Shown in pieces: positions 17,374 through 26,119 of a stretch of 64,000 nucleotides of DNA. The stretch is from Marinilabiliales bacterium (GTDB lineage: Bacteria > Bacteroidota > Bacteroidia > Bacteroidales > SZUA-534). The DNA lies in the NCBI GenBank assembly GCA_003512955.1, contig DOTG01000028.1:62001-126000 (forward strand), written 5' to 3'. Each line of letters begins with the position of its first letter. Positions within the stretch are counted from its first letter, which is position 1. The position numbers and the translations under genes were made by a program. The notes beneath the pieces are model-generated. The model ran no database searches, had not been told where the DNA came from, and saw nothing but the letters and a program-made list of their open reading frames with translations.

Positions 17374-20070
17374 CTAATCCAACGGGCTGGCGGGCAAATG
17401 TGAAACAGATTTTACCGGAATGGTAATGGTGAACAAAGCTCCTCCGTTTTTCCGGTTTTTAGCTTCCACAGTTCCTCCATGGGCTTCAACAAACCCTTTT
17501 ACTATCGATAATCCCAATCCGGTCCCTCCTGCTTTTGCCTCTTTGCCACGATAAAACTTATTAAAAACAGCTATCAGTTCCGATTCCGGGAAACCTTTCC
17601 CCCGATCCATCACTTCAATGGTGAGTATGGTATTTTCAAAATAGAACTTAACACGGATGGTACTCCCGATGGGGGCATTCTGGGTAGCATTCAGGACAAG
17701 ATTCTGCAATACCTGTTCCATAAGCCCGAAATCAATCTGTACCATAGGCATATCAGCCGGAATAACTATGGGAAAGTTAAAATACTGAAGTTCTTGTTTG
17801 AGGTTCTCGGTCACTTTGTTCACCAGGTCATGAACATCGCACCAATCAAACCTTGGAGTTAACCGCCCCGATTCGAGGCGCGAAATATTCAACAGATTTT
17901 CGATGAGGCGGTTTAACCTGATGGAAGCCGTGTTTATTTCGTTGAACAATTTTTTTTGCGTGTCAACAGGATAGTTTTGCATAAGCAAGGTATCGGAAGC
18001 TCCTAAAATGGTAGCTACCGGAATCCTCAGCTCATGCGAAATGGAATTAAACAGGGTTTTATAAAGTTTATCCGATTCATTCAGTAAATAAACCTGTTTG
18101 GCCATATTCCGCAGGTATTCCCGTTCAATTTTGCCTGAAAGCTGAGAAATAAACGTTTCCCAGAACTGTTCTTCTCCCTGGGTAAAAGGTTTATGCTGCT
18201 CAATGGCAATAACCCCAAGGGTCATCTGGTTCCCTTTTAAAGGATAAAAAGTATAGTTACATGAAGGCAGCGTATCGGTGTGTTTACCAGCTTTAGTGGC
18301 ATGCTGAAAAACCCAAATTGCTACACTCATATCATTGTTCGATAATGAAATAACTGACGGCTCCTGGTTTGCACTCTCTAACAAGTTCACTTCATTCTTG
18401 AGCAATAGTAAACTTTCCAGGTTGAAATACTTTTTGATATCCTGTTTCGATATTTTAATCACCTCATCAATTCCCATGGCCTTAGAAAGTTCACGGGTAA
18501 GCTGGTAAAGGGCATGTGTACGCTCTTCGCGTATCCGGGTTTTCATCTCCTGAATCCGTATCCTTGAGGTAAGAACACCATTCAGGAGGGCAATGATAAA
18601 AAACATGGCCAACATGAGCATATCTTCCGGTTTATCGACATGCAGCGTAAACCAAGGCGGGATAAAGAAGAAATCCCATATAAGGGCGCTAAATGTTGAT
18701 GCCAATAAAATGGGGCCTGTTCCGTAAAAAAAAGCCAAAATAGAAACCATGATAAGTAAAGCAAACGAAACTACCTGATACCCTATCAAATCTTTTATAA
18801 AAAAACAGGACAAAGAGGTTAAAAAAACAACCAGCGATGCAATCAGATACTGCCTGATGTTAGAAGTAAAAGAAGGCATGGAAGCCCTGTTTTTGAACTT
18901 ATCTTTGGCTTGAAAGTCGGAGCCCAAAATATAAACATCAATATTCCCGCTATACCTGATAAGCCTGTTAACAAAGTTGCCAAGCCGCAACATGGTAACT
19001 AAATTCCGTTCGCGGGGTTTGCCAATAATGATATGGGTACTATTTTCTTTTTGGGCAAAATCAACAATGGCTTTCACCACATCGCTGTGGGTAACAATGC
19101 GGAATGGGACTCCCAACTGTTTTGAAAGGTTGATATTTTTATCGAGTTGTTCCCGTTCCTTTGAGGTAAGTTCATGGGCAGTTTCCACATAAACAGCCTT
19201 TAAATCGGCACCCATGCTATAGGATAGGTTTTTTGCCCACCGGAGCAATTTAGCAGACTGCTGGGTATGGCTTACTGCCACCAACAAATGCATCCCCGAT
19301 TTCCATGGACCTTTAATCCTTTTTTGTTGCATGTAATCCTGCAACTGCTTATCCACACGGTCGGCAACAATCCGTAATGCCATTTCGCGGAGGGCTGTAA
19401 TATTGCCTTTTCGGAAGAAATTCTCGACCGCTTCTTTGGAACGTTCGGGAGAATATACTTTTCCTTCCGAAAGGCGTTGCAATAGTTCATCGGGAGTGAG
19501 GTCCACCACCTCTACCTCATCGGCGGTTTCAAAAATCTCGTCGGGAAGCGTTTCCCTGACAATGATACCAGTAATTTGAGCCACAGTCTCTGAACGGCTT
19601 TCCAGATGCTGTACATTTAGGGTGGTGTAAACATGGATTCCATTTTCAAGTATTTCCTGGACATCATGGTATCTTTTTGTATGCCGGCTGCCTGGTGCAT
19701 TGGTATGGGCAAGTTCGTCCACCAAAACTACCTGAGGCTTACGGGCAAGAATGGCGTCTAAGTCCATTTCATAAACATCCGTTGACTTATATTTGTGGAC
19801 ACTCCGGGGAATCAATTCAAAACCTTCGGCCAATTCGGCGGTCTCCTTTCGCTGATGGGTTTCAACATACCCAATAATAATATCCGCGCCTTTTAATTTT
19901 TCAGCTTGTGCCGTTTGGAGCATGGTATAGGTTTTACCCACACCTGCACACATACCAAAGAATATCTTCAGCTTCCCCCGTTTACTTTTTTCTTCCTCGT
20001 GAATCAACGAAGCTAAAAGTTCATCAGGGTTTGGGCGGTTATCATCTAAATATTCCATGAATCCGTTCAT
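17374..20070 (-). CDS. kdpD: Sensor histidine kinase KdpD
   Basis: An 898-residue K+-responsive sensor kinase. The N-terminal KdpD domain (about 30-240) has Walker A GMCAGVGKT (39-47) and Walker B VVLVDELAH. A universal-stress-protein-like domain (about 250-375) contains GKPRERN. Four membrane helices lie at about 400-510, then a GAF-like region (about 520-650). The HisKA box SISHELRIP has the phospho-acceptor H679, and the ATPase domain ends with DRGKGF and GGTGLGLSIV. The domain set and length match classical KdpD, so it is probably fully active. It phosphorylates KdpE, whose gene follows 32 bases downstream. M5 is an alternative start. Confidence 0.95.
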   Translation of the reverse strand: MNGFMEYLDDNRPNPDELLASLIHEEEKSKRGKLKIFFGMCAGVGKTYTMLQTAQAEKLKGADIIIGYVETHQRKETAELAEGFELIPRSVHKYKSTDVYEMDLDAILARKPQVVLVDELAHTNAPGSRHTKRYHDVQEILENGIHVYTTLNVQHLESRSETVAQITGIIVRETLPDEIFETADEVEVVDLTPDELLQRLSEGKVYSPERSKEAVENFFRKGNITALREMALRIVADRVDKQLQDYMQQKRIKGPWKSGMHLLVAVSHTQQSAKLLRWAKNLSYSMGADLKAVYVETAHELTSKEREQLDKNINLSKQLGVPFRIVTHSDVVKAIVDFAQKENSTHIIIGKPRERNLVTMLRLGNFVNRLIRYSGNIDVYILGSDFQAKDKFKNRASMPSFTSNIRQYLIASLVVFLTSLSCFFIKDLIGYQVVSFALLIMVSILAFFYGTGPILLASTFSALIWDFFFIPPWFTLHVDKPEDMLMLAMFFIIALLNGVLTSRIRIQEMKTRIREERTHALYQLTRELSKAMGIDEVIKISKQDIKKYFNLESLLLLKNEVNLLESANQEPSVISLSNNDMSVAIWVFQHATKAGKHTDTLPSCNYTFYPLKGNQMTLGVIAIEQHKPFTQGEEQFWETFISQLSGKIEREYLRNMAKQVYLLNESDKLYKTLFNSISHELRIPVATILGASDTLLMQNYPVDTQKKLFNEINTASIRLNRLIENLLNISRLESGRLTPRFDWCDVHDLVNKVTENLKQELQYFNFPIVIPADMPMVQIDFGLMEQVLQNLVLNATQNAPIGSTIRVKFYFENTILTIEVMDRGKGFPESELIAVFNKFYRGKEAKAGGTGLGLSIVKGFVEAHGGTVEAKNRKNGGALFTITIPVKSVSHLPASPLD

Positions 20071-20149
20071 TTGAAGTTTTCAAAATCCTTGCATCTGCAA
20101 TAATATTTTTAAGTTCCCTAGGATCGCAAATTGTTTATCTACTGAATAA

Positions 20150-21049
20150 TTACTGTTCTGTTTGTGAATCAAATGAAGAAAGTATCTGATTTGCCCGTAT
20201 TTCAATAACTTTTAATTGCAAAAGAATTTTCCGCAATTCGTTTACGTCCTGTAAAATTATCTCATTTTCAGAGGTCTCTTTTAACGAAGGCGGAATATTT
20301 TGCATCTGATCATGTAATTTCTCGGCCATTTGATTAAAAATCAGTGAAATTTCAGCAAGTTCATCTGCTCCATCAATATACAGTTTTTCACGAGAATTGC
20401 CGGCAGCAACTTCTTTGATACCGGTATAAAGGTTAAAAAACCGATCGTTAAAATACGATGTGAGGCTAAAAGTAAAGGCATAGGCAATTAAAAAACAAAA
20501 AGCTCCAATAAAGGACATTCGTATCGAATATTTCTTTGCTGAAACTTTGGCATCATCTGTTTTTGCCTCAATGGCTTTCTCGTTCATTAATGATAAAAGC
20601 ATCAATTGTTGGTACAGGTTTTCAAATCCTTTTTGCAATACAAGAAGGTTACTAGCTTCAGTTGGCGATTTTACAACTTGGGATACCGAATTGCGATAAT
20701 TCATAAAGCTCAATTCAATTTCACTAACAAGGGTATCTTCGCCAATTTCGGTAATGTTATTTTTCTCTAGCAAAAGCGATTTATTAAATAAAACAAACTC
20801 ATTATCAATATCAACAGTGTCAATGGTATTTAATAAGGAGTAATTTACGATTTTCTGATTTATAATTGTCAATTGTTCTGCCATATCACGGGCATAAACA
20901 ACAGAATAATGGTTTTCTTTAAGAATTGCAGCTGTTTTCTTTGACAATTTGGTTAAGTAAAAAACAGAAAAAACGGATAAAAACAAAATGATAATTAGGA
21001 ATAGAACCATACCTAAGGTAAAATTTTTGTTTCTGATTGAAGTTTTCAT
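20150..21049 (-). CDS. HAMP-domain membrane sensor without an output domain, inside the kdp operon
   Basis: A 299-residue protein with helices at about 12-33 and 175-197, an extracytoplasmic helical domain of about 140 residues like those of chemoreceptors, and a HAMP linker (about 198-250: GIKEVAAGN, ADELAEISLIFNQMAEKL). About 45 helical residues follow and the chain ends; there is no histidine kinase, cyclase or methyl-accepting region. A stop-truncated kinase is possible, but the downstream 79 bases show no leftover kinase sequence. It lies between kdpC and kdpD in the same direction, so it may modulate KdpD or the pump; this is inferred from position only. Confidence 0.8.
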   Translation of the reverse strand: MKTSIRNKNFTLGMVLFLIIILFLSVFSVFYLTKLSKKTAAILKENHYSVVYARDMAEQLTIINQKIVNYSLLNTIDTVDIDNEFVLFNKSLLLEKNNITEIGEDTLVSEIELSFMNYRNSVSQVVKSPTEASNLLVLQKGFENLYQQLMLLSLMNEKAIEAKTDDAKVSAKKYSIRMSFIGAFCFLIAYAFTFSLTSYFNDRFFNLYTGIKEVAAGNSREKLYIDGADELAEISLIFNQMAEKLHDQMQNIPPSLKETSENEIILQDVNELRKILLQLKVIEIRANQILSSFDSQTEQ

Positions 21050-21074
21050 GACTTACTTTATTAGTGTGCGTTTA

Positions 21075-21647
21075 CTATTCAAGTCTATCCAATTCAAGGT
21101 TTAGGAGCAACACATTTATTCGCTCTTCACCCAGACAAATATATTGGGGTGCCTCAGTAAGTGTTGTTATCTGGTGCACCACTTGTAGTTTCTGTTCATT
21201 GTTAAAATTTCGGGCTTTGGCAATCCGCTCAACCTGCAATAATGCAGCTTGTGGCGATATATGAGGATCGAGTCCGCTAGCCGATGCAAAGAGCATCTCC
21301 GATGGAATTACTGTCGTACTATCGAGCCCGTTAAACGCCATGAATTGTTGTTCGCGTTCAGTTACCAGGTTTATAAGTTTCGGATTTGTCAATCCATAAT
21401 TTGAGCCACCCGATGGTAATGGATTGTACGAAACAGCCGAGGGTCTTGAGGTGAAATAAATCGTCGAATCGAATTGTTGACCAATAAGTTCGCTTCCTAT
21501 TATTTTATTGTCCTTACGAATCAGACTACCGTTTGCCTTTGCAGGGAATATTACTTGTGCAATTCCTGTAACCAAAAGCGGGTAGATAATTCCTGTTAAA
21601 ACAGTGAAGAATAAGAATATTTTAAGTGCTATAACCAGAGTTTTCAT
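21075..21647 (-). CDS. kdpC: Potassium-transporting ATPase subunit KdpC
   Basis: A 190-residue single-span subunit of the KdpFABC pump that stabilises the complex. An N-terminal helix (about 5-27: LKIFLFFTVLTGIIYPLLVT) is followed by the KdpC signatures GSELIGQQF, YFTSRPSA and ASGLDPHISP. The frame reaches a GTG at 21683, but the ATG at 21647 begins right before the membrane helix as in other KdpC proteins. It is followed by the HAMP-sensor gene 25 bases later. Confidence 0.95.
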   Translation of the reverse strand: MKTLVIALKIFLFFTVLTGIIYPLLVTGIAQVIFPAKANGSLIRKDNKIIGSELIGQQFDSTIYFTSRPSAVSYNPLPSGGSNYGLTNPKLINLVTEREQQFMAFNGLDSTTVIPSEMLFASASGLDPHISPQAALLQVERIAKARNFNNEQKLQVVHQITTLTEAPQYICLGEERINVLLLNLELDRLE

Positions 21648-21737
21648 GTGTTTAAAATTTATGACTATGTTACGATTTGGCACACCGTTTAATCATGCTC
21701 GTGTGTGTCTCAATAATTATCACAGACATGGTCTGTT

Positions 21738-21941
21738 TCATTTTATTTTTGTTTTTGTGAGCATATTGTAATCCATCAATTCATTAAGTTCCTGAATAAT
21801 AGCATCCAGTTCAAATATTTTACCCGATGAAATAAAAATCAAATCCTTGAGACTATCTTCTTTGTACTTTTCTATTTTCATCATTTCCTGCGTCCTCCTA
21901 GTTTTAAGACGTTCAATCAGGTTGTTCACCAAATGTTCCAT
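21738..21941 (-). CDS. Small helical protein between kdpB and kdpC
   Basis: A 67-residue, highly charged, all-helical protein (rich in E, K, L, I; KIFELDAIIQELNEL has heptad spacing) with no membrane segment. It starts 10 bases after the kdpB stop and lies 90 bases before kdpC, in the same direction, so it is most likely a real co-transcribed gene. I do not recognise a family. A role as a small regulator or assembly partner of the pump is inference from position. Confidence 0.6.
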   Translation of the reverse strand: MEHLVNNLIERLKTRRTQEMMKIEKYKEDSLKDLIFISSGKIFELDAIIQELNELMDYNMLTKTKIK

Positions 21942-21951
21942 AAGGATATTA

Positions 21952-24027
21952 TTAGAGGTTTAAAAGAACATCAATAAGTTTAATCCCCACAAAAGGGGCC
22001 ACCAATCCACCCAAACCAAAAATCAGGAGGTTGCGCGTCAATGCTTCATTGGCAGAAACCGGACGGTACCGTACACCCCTTAAAGCCAACGGGACCAAAA
22101 GCATGATGATAATGGCATTGAAAATAACGGCACTCAGAACTGCGCTCTGAGGCGAAGCAAGGTTCATAATATTCAAAGCAGAAAGCGGCCCAACACCAGA
22201 ATTCCCGGAATACAACGAAATGGCAATGGCCGGAATAATGGCAAAATATTTTGCCACATCGTTGGCAATACTAAATGTGGTAAGCGAACCACGGGTCATC
22301 AGCAATTGTTTGCCAACCTCTACCACCTCAATTAATTTAGTTGGGTTGCTGTCGAGATCAACCATGTTGCCAGCTTCGCGGGCTGCCTGGGTACCTGAAT
22401 TCATGGCAATCCCGATATCGGCTTGGGCAAGTGCAGGTGCATCGTTGGTTCCATCGCCAATCATACCTACCAGATGGCCGTTGGCCTGTTCTTCACGGAT
22501 GCGCTTTAATTTGTCTTCGGGTGTGGCCTCAGCCATAAAATCATCAACCCCGGCTTCGGCCGCAATAGCTGCTGCTGTAAGGGAGTTGTCGCCGGTAATC
22601 ATCACCGTTTTAATACCCATTTTCCGAAGTTCGGCAAAACGTTGTTTAATACCCCCTTTTACAATGTCCTTAAGATGAATCACCCCAAGGACTTTGTTAT
22701 CTTCGGCAACCACTAGTGGTGTAGCACCTTGGCGTGCCAGTTCGGATACAGTTTCCTGAATTTTTTGGGGAAAATAACCATTGTTGTTGAGTACAAAAGT
22801 CCGGATGGCTTCCGATGCCCCTTTACGGATTTGATGGAATTGGCCGTCCTCTGTTTTAAAGTCAACACCGCTCATTTTTGATTGAGCTGTAAATGGGATA
22901 AAAGTAGCGTTGAGTTGGTGAATTTCCCGCCCACGGATATTGAATTTTTCCTTGGCCAGAATAACAATCGAGCGGCCTTCGGGCGTTTCGTCCGATAAAG
23001 ATGAAAACTGGGCAGCATCGGCTAGTTGTTCAACAGTAACCCCTTCGTCGGCAATAAAATCGGTGGCCATGCGGTTCCCTAAAGTGATAGTTCCGGTTTT
23101 GTCGAGCAAAAGTACATCTACATCGCCAGCCGCTTCAATGGCACGGCCGCTTGTAGCAATTACATTGCGTTGTAAAAGCCGATCCATTCCACTAATACCA
23201 ATGGCACTAAGCAGGCCGCCAATGGTAGTGGGAATCAAACACACCAATAAAGCTATCAATACCGGAATTGACAGGTTTTGAGACATTGGTAACCCTGAAG
23301 CCAAAAGGCTGTAGCCGAAAAATGCTGGAAGGGTCACAACTGCCAAAAGAAATATAATTGATAAGCCTGAAAGCAATATGGATAAGGCAATTTCATTAGG
23401 TGTTTTTTGGCGTTTTGCTCCTTCAACCAGTGCAATCATGCGATCGATAAAGGTACTCCCGGGTTCGGTAGTGATGCGTACTAAAATCCGGTCGCTAATA
23501 ACTTTTGTTCCTCCGGTGACTGCTGAACGGTCGCCCCCGCTTTCGCGGATTACAGGGGCCGATTCACCTGTGATTGCCGATTCATCAACACTGGCAATAC
23601 CTTCAATTACTTCGCCATCGGAAGGGATTACATCTCCGGCTTCGCAAACCACGATGTCATCTTTTTTAAGATCGGTAGCATAAACCGAAATTTCATGTTT
23701 GCCCTCCATTTTGCGGGCTTTGGCTTGTATCCGGCTATTTCTGAGGCTGTCGGCCTGGGCTTTGCCCCGTCCTTCGGCAATAGCTTCGGAGAAATTGGCA
23801 AACAGCACAGTAAACCATAACCAGATTGCTATTTGTAGGCTGAACGATGAAAAATTACCCTGAAAAAGACCTGCAAACACCGCTATTGTTGTTAGTAACG
23901 AACCAACAGCCACGATGAAAATGACAGGGTTTTTAATCAACGATGCCGGGTTTAACTTGATGATACTGTTTTTGGCTGCTTGCAACAATATCTTTTTATT
24001 GAAAAGGCTTGTATCCTGCTTTGTCAT
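21952..24027 (-). CDS. kdpB: Potassium-transporting ATPase ATP-binding subunit KdpB
   Basis: A 691-residue P-type ATPase that powers K+ import through KdpA. Motifs: the phosphorylated aspartate D309 in DKTGT, the actuator loop TGES (153-156, whose serine matches the inhibitory phospho-site of E. coli KdpB), GASEAI and the hinge MIGDGTNDAPAL. About seven membrane helices are present. Full length, start ATG at 24027, 11 bases after kdpA. All catalytic residues are intact. Confidence 0.97.
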   Translation of the reverse strand: MTKQDTSLFNKKILLQAAKNSIIKLNPASLIKNPVIFIVAVGSLLTTIAVFAGLFQGNFSSFSLQIAIWLWFTVLFANFSEAIAEGRGKAQADSLRNSRIQAKARKMEGKHEISVYATDLKKDDIVVCEAGDVIPSDGEVIEGIASVDESAITGESAPVIRESGGDRSAVTGGTKVISDRILVRITTEPGSTFIDRMIALVEGAKRQKTPNEIALSILLSGLSIIFLLAVVTLPAFFGYSLLASGLPMSQNLSIPVLIALLVCLIPTTIGGLLSAIGISGMDRLLQRNVIATSGRAIEAAGDVDVLLLDKTGTITLGNRMATDFIADEGVTVEQLADAAQFSSLSDETPEGRSIVILAKEKFNIRGREIHQLNATFIPFTAQSKMSGVDFKTEDGQFHQIRKGASEAIRTFVLNNNGYFPQKIQETVSELARQGATPLVVAEDNKVLGVIHLKDIVKGGIKQRFAELRKMGIKTVMITGDNSLTAAAIAAEAGVDDFMAEATPEDKLKRIREEQANGHLVGMIGDGTNDAPALAQADIGIAMNSGTQAAREAGNMVDLDSNPTKLIEVVEVGKQLLMTRGSLTTFSIANDVAKYFAIIPAIAISLYSGNSGVGPLSALNIMNLASPQSAVLSAVIFNAIIIMLLVPLALRGVRYRPVSANEALTRNLLIFGLGGLVAPFVGIKLIDVLLNL

Positions 24028-24038
24028 ATCATTAAAAA

Positions 24039-25730
24039 TTAAAAGGTTATTCCACTACCCATAAGCAAATGCTCGACAATTGGGCCAAGCGATAAGGCAG
24101 GAAAAAATGTAAGCCCGCCAACAATTAAAATGACCGCAATTAATAAGCCCATGAACAACCAATTATCGGTACGGAATGTACCTGCCGAAAGCGGAGTGAC
24201 CTTCTTTCTGGCCATATTTCCGGCAATGGCAAGCACCGGAACGATAACACCAAAACGACCGATTAGCATCCCAAAACCTAAGGTAAGGTTATAAAACAAG
24301 GTATTGGCATTCAATCCGGCAAAGGCACTTCCGTTGTTTCCGGCGGCTGAACTATATGCGTAAAGAATTTCGGAAAAACCGTGGGCGCCCGGGTTATTCA
24401 GGCTCGAAAGTCCGGCACTGCTTACTGAAGCCCATGCTGTAAAAATAAGTATCACAAAACTGGGGGCAAGAATTGCAATGATAGCCATTTGCACTTCAAA
24501 TGCTTCAATCTTCTTTCCCAAATATTCGGGAGTTCTTCCAACCATTAATCCGGCAATAAATACGGTGAGAATTATAAATATTACCATTCCATACAATCCT
24601 GCTCCCACACCCCCGAATATAACCTCGCCCAGCATAATGTTTATCACGGCAACCATTCCGGCTAAAGGCGACAAGCTGTCGTGCATGGCATTTACCGAAC
24701 CGTTCGAGGCGGCTGTTGTCGATGTTGACCAAAGAACGCTGTTTGTAATTCCAAAGCGGGTTTCTTTTCCTTCCATCAATGGCAAATGACCAAATATGGG
24801 ATTGGAAGAATATTCGGCATACAGCGAAATACTTAATCCCGTAATCAATAAAATCATCATTACCGAGAAAATGGTCCAGCCCTGCCGTGTTGAACCAACC
24901 ATTTTGCCATAAGTATATGTTAATGCTGCCGGAATAAGCAAAATAAACAACATTTCAAGGAAATTACTGAATGGCGTTGGGTTTTCGAAAGGATGCGAAC
25001 TGTTGGCATTAAAAAATCCTCCCCCATTGGTGCCTAATTGCTTTATTGCAATTTGCGAAGCTGCAGGCCCCATGGGGATTATTTGTTGTGCACCCTGCAG
25101 AGTTTGAACCGTTTCACAGGTTTTGAAATTTTGAACTACGCCCTGCCCTACCAATATAATGGCAAACAATATTGAAAGCGGCAATAGCACATACAACGTT
25201 GAACGTGTTAGGTCTGTCCAGAAATTGCCTAATTTATCGGTGGTTTTACGCGAAATTCCCCGAATGACTGCCAACAAAACGGCTATTCCGGTTGCTGCAC
25301 TCACAAAGTTTTGCACGGTAAGCCCTAACATCTGTACAAAGTAACTTAACGTAGTTTCTCCGGCGTACCCCTGCCAGTTGGTATTGGTTACAAAACTGAC
25401 TGAAGTATTGAAAGCCGAGTGCCAGGTAACATTTGGCAGATGTGCAGGATTCAACGGCAAATAAGCCTGAACAAGTTGGATGATAAATACAAAAACAAAT
25501 CCAACCAGGTTGAACATAAGCAAACCGAAAGTGTAGGCCTTCCAGTTTGTTTCTTCTTCAGGATTGACGCCGGTAAACCGATAGGCCCATCTTTCGGACC
25601 ATCCGAAAACGGGCTGCATAAAATGTTTTTCGCCTGTAAATACGTTACCCATATATTTGCCTAAGATGGGTGTAAGCCCAATTAATAGGGCAAAAAACAA
25701 AATCACCTGCATTACATCTTGTACTGTCAT
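24039..25730 (-). CDS. kdpA: Potassium-transporting ATPase K+-binding subunit KdpA
   Basis: A 563-residue inner-membrane channel-like subunit with about ten helices that selects K+ and passes it to KdpB. Recognisable features are LGTNGGGFFNANSSHPFENP, a selectivity-filter loop, and further filter-like loops such as SSAAGNNGSAFAGL. Length matches the family (about 560). Its ATG at 25730 lies three bases after the kdpF stop. Confidence 0.96.
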   Translation of the reverse strand: MTVQDVMQVILFFALLIGLTPILGKYMGNVFTGEKHFMQPVFGWSERWAYRFTGVNPEEETNWKAYTFGLLMFNLVGFVFVFIIQLVQAYLPLNPAHLPNVTWHSAFNTSVSFVTNTNWQGYAGETTLSYFVQMLGLTVQNFVSAATGIAVLLAVIRGISRKTTDKLGNFWTDLTRSTLYVLLPLSILFAIILVGQGVVQNFKTCETVQTLQGAQQIIPMGPAASQIAIKQLGTNGGGFFNANSSHPFENPTPFSNFLEMLFILLIPAALTYTYGKMVGSTRQGWTIFSVMMILLITGLSISLYAEYSSNPIFGHLPLMEGKETRFGITNSVLWSTSTTAASNGSVNAMHDSLSPLAGMVAVINIMLGEVIFGGVGAGLYGMVIFIILTVFIAGLMVGRTPEYLGKKIEAFEVQMAIIAILAPSFVILIFTAWASVSSAGLSSLNNPGAHGFSEILYAYSSAAGNNGSAFAGLNANTLFYNLTLGFGMLIGRFGVIVPVLAIAGNMARKKVTPLSAGTFRTDNWLFMGLLIAVILIVGGLTFFPALSLGPIVEHLLMGSGITF

Positions 25731-25733
25731 GGT

Positions 25734-25880
25734 TTAAAATTTTTCAGGTTTAACAAGAGAATACAAAAGGTATCCGAGGATAAACAGAGCGATTATAACT
25801 CCGGTTACATAACCTGCAGAGTTATCTGTCTCCAGGGTTTGCGATGTAGTTAATAAAATTGTTGCATCCATAGCTATCAT
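25734..25880 (-). CDS. kdpF: KdpF-like small membrane subunit
   Basis: A 48-residue peptide with one membrane helix (GVIIALFILGYLLYSLV) and a short tail ending KPEKF, matching KdpF in size, C-terminal layout and place (first gene, three bases before kdpA). It is longer than E. coli KdpF by an N-terminal extension of about 19 residues; a second ATG at 25871 would shorten this by three. KdpF is thought to stabilise the pump complex in the membrane. Confidence 0.85.
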   Translation of the reverse strand: MIAMDATILLTTSQTLETDNSAGYVTGVIIALFILGYLLYSLVKPEKF

Positions 25881-26046
25881 TTTTTTTGACAGTACAAAAA
25901 TGCAGCACTTTCTATAAGTGTTTGATAAAGAATATCGGTGGGAATATAAAGATTTTATAAAGCTACGGGAAGCATTAGAATCATTACTGAAATTTCAAAA
26001 ATTTAGAAAGGATAATCTATCGTATTTTCTCTCATACAAACAAAAA

Positions 26047-26067
26047 ACCGGGATTCCATATCCCGGT
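26047..26067 (-). terminator. Rho-independent terminator after the GH43-like gene
   Basis: ACCGGGA and TCCCGGT form a 7-bp GC-rich stem with a 7-base loop. On the minus strand a TTTTTT run follows. It lies about 50 bases beyond the GH43-like stop and separates it from the kdp operon. Confidence 0.85.
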
Positions 26068-26119
26068 CTTTTGTTTCTCTATATCTAATGATTTATTGAA
26101 CAATGTTCTCAAAGGTGCG

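Noticed and set aside
22220..22678. A 152-codon plus-strand frame inside kdpB
   Set aside because: Antisense shadow of an intact P-type ATPase gene.
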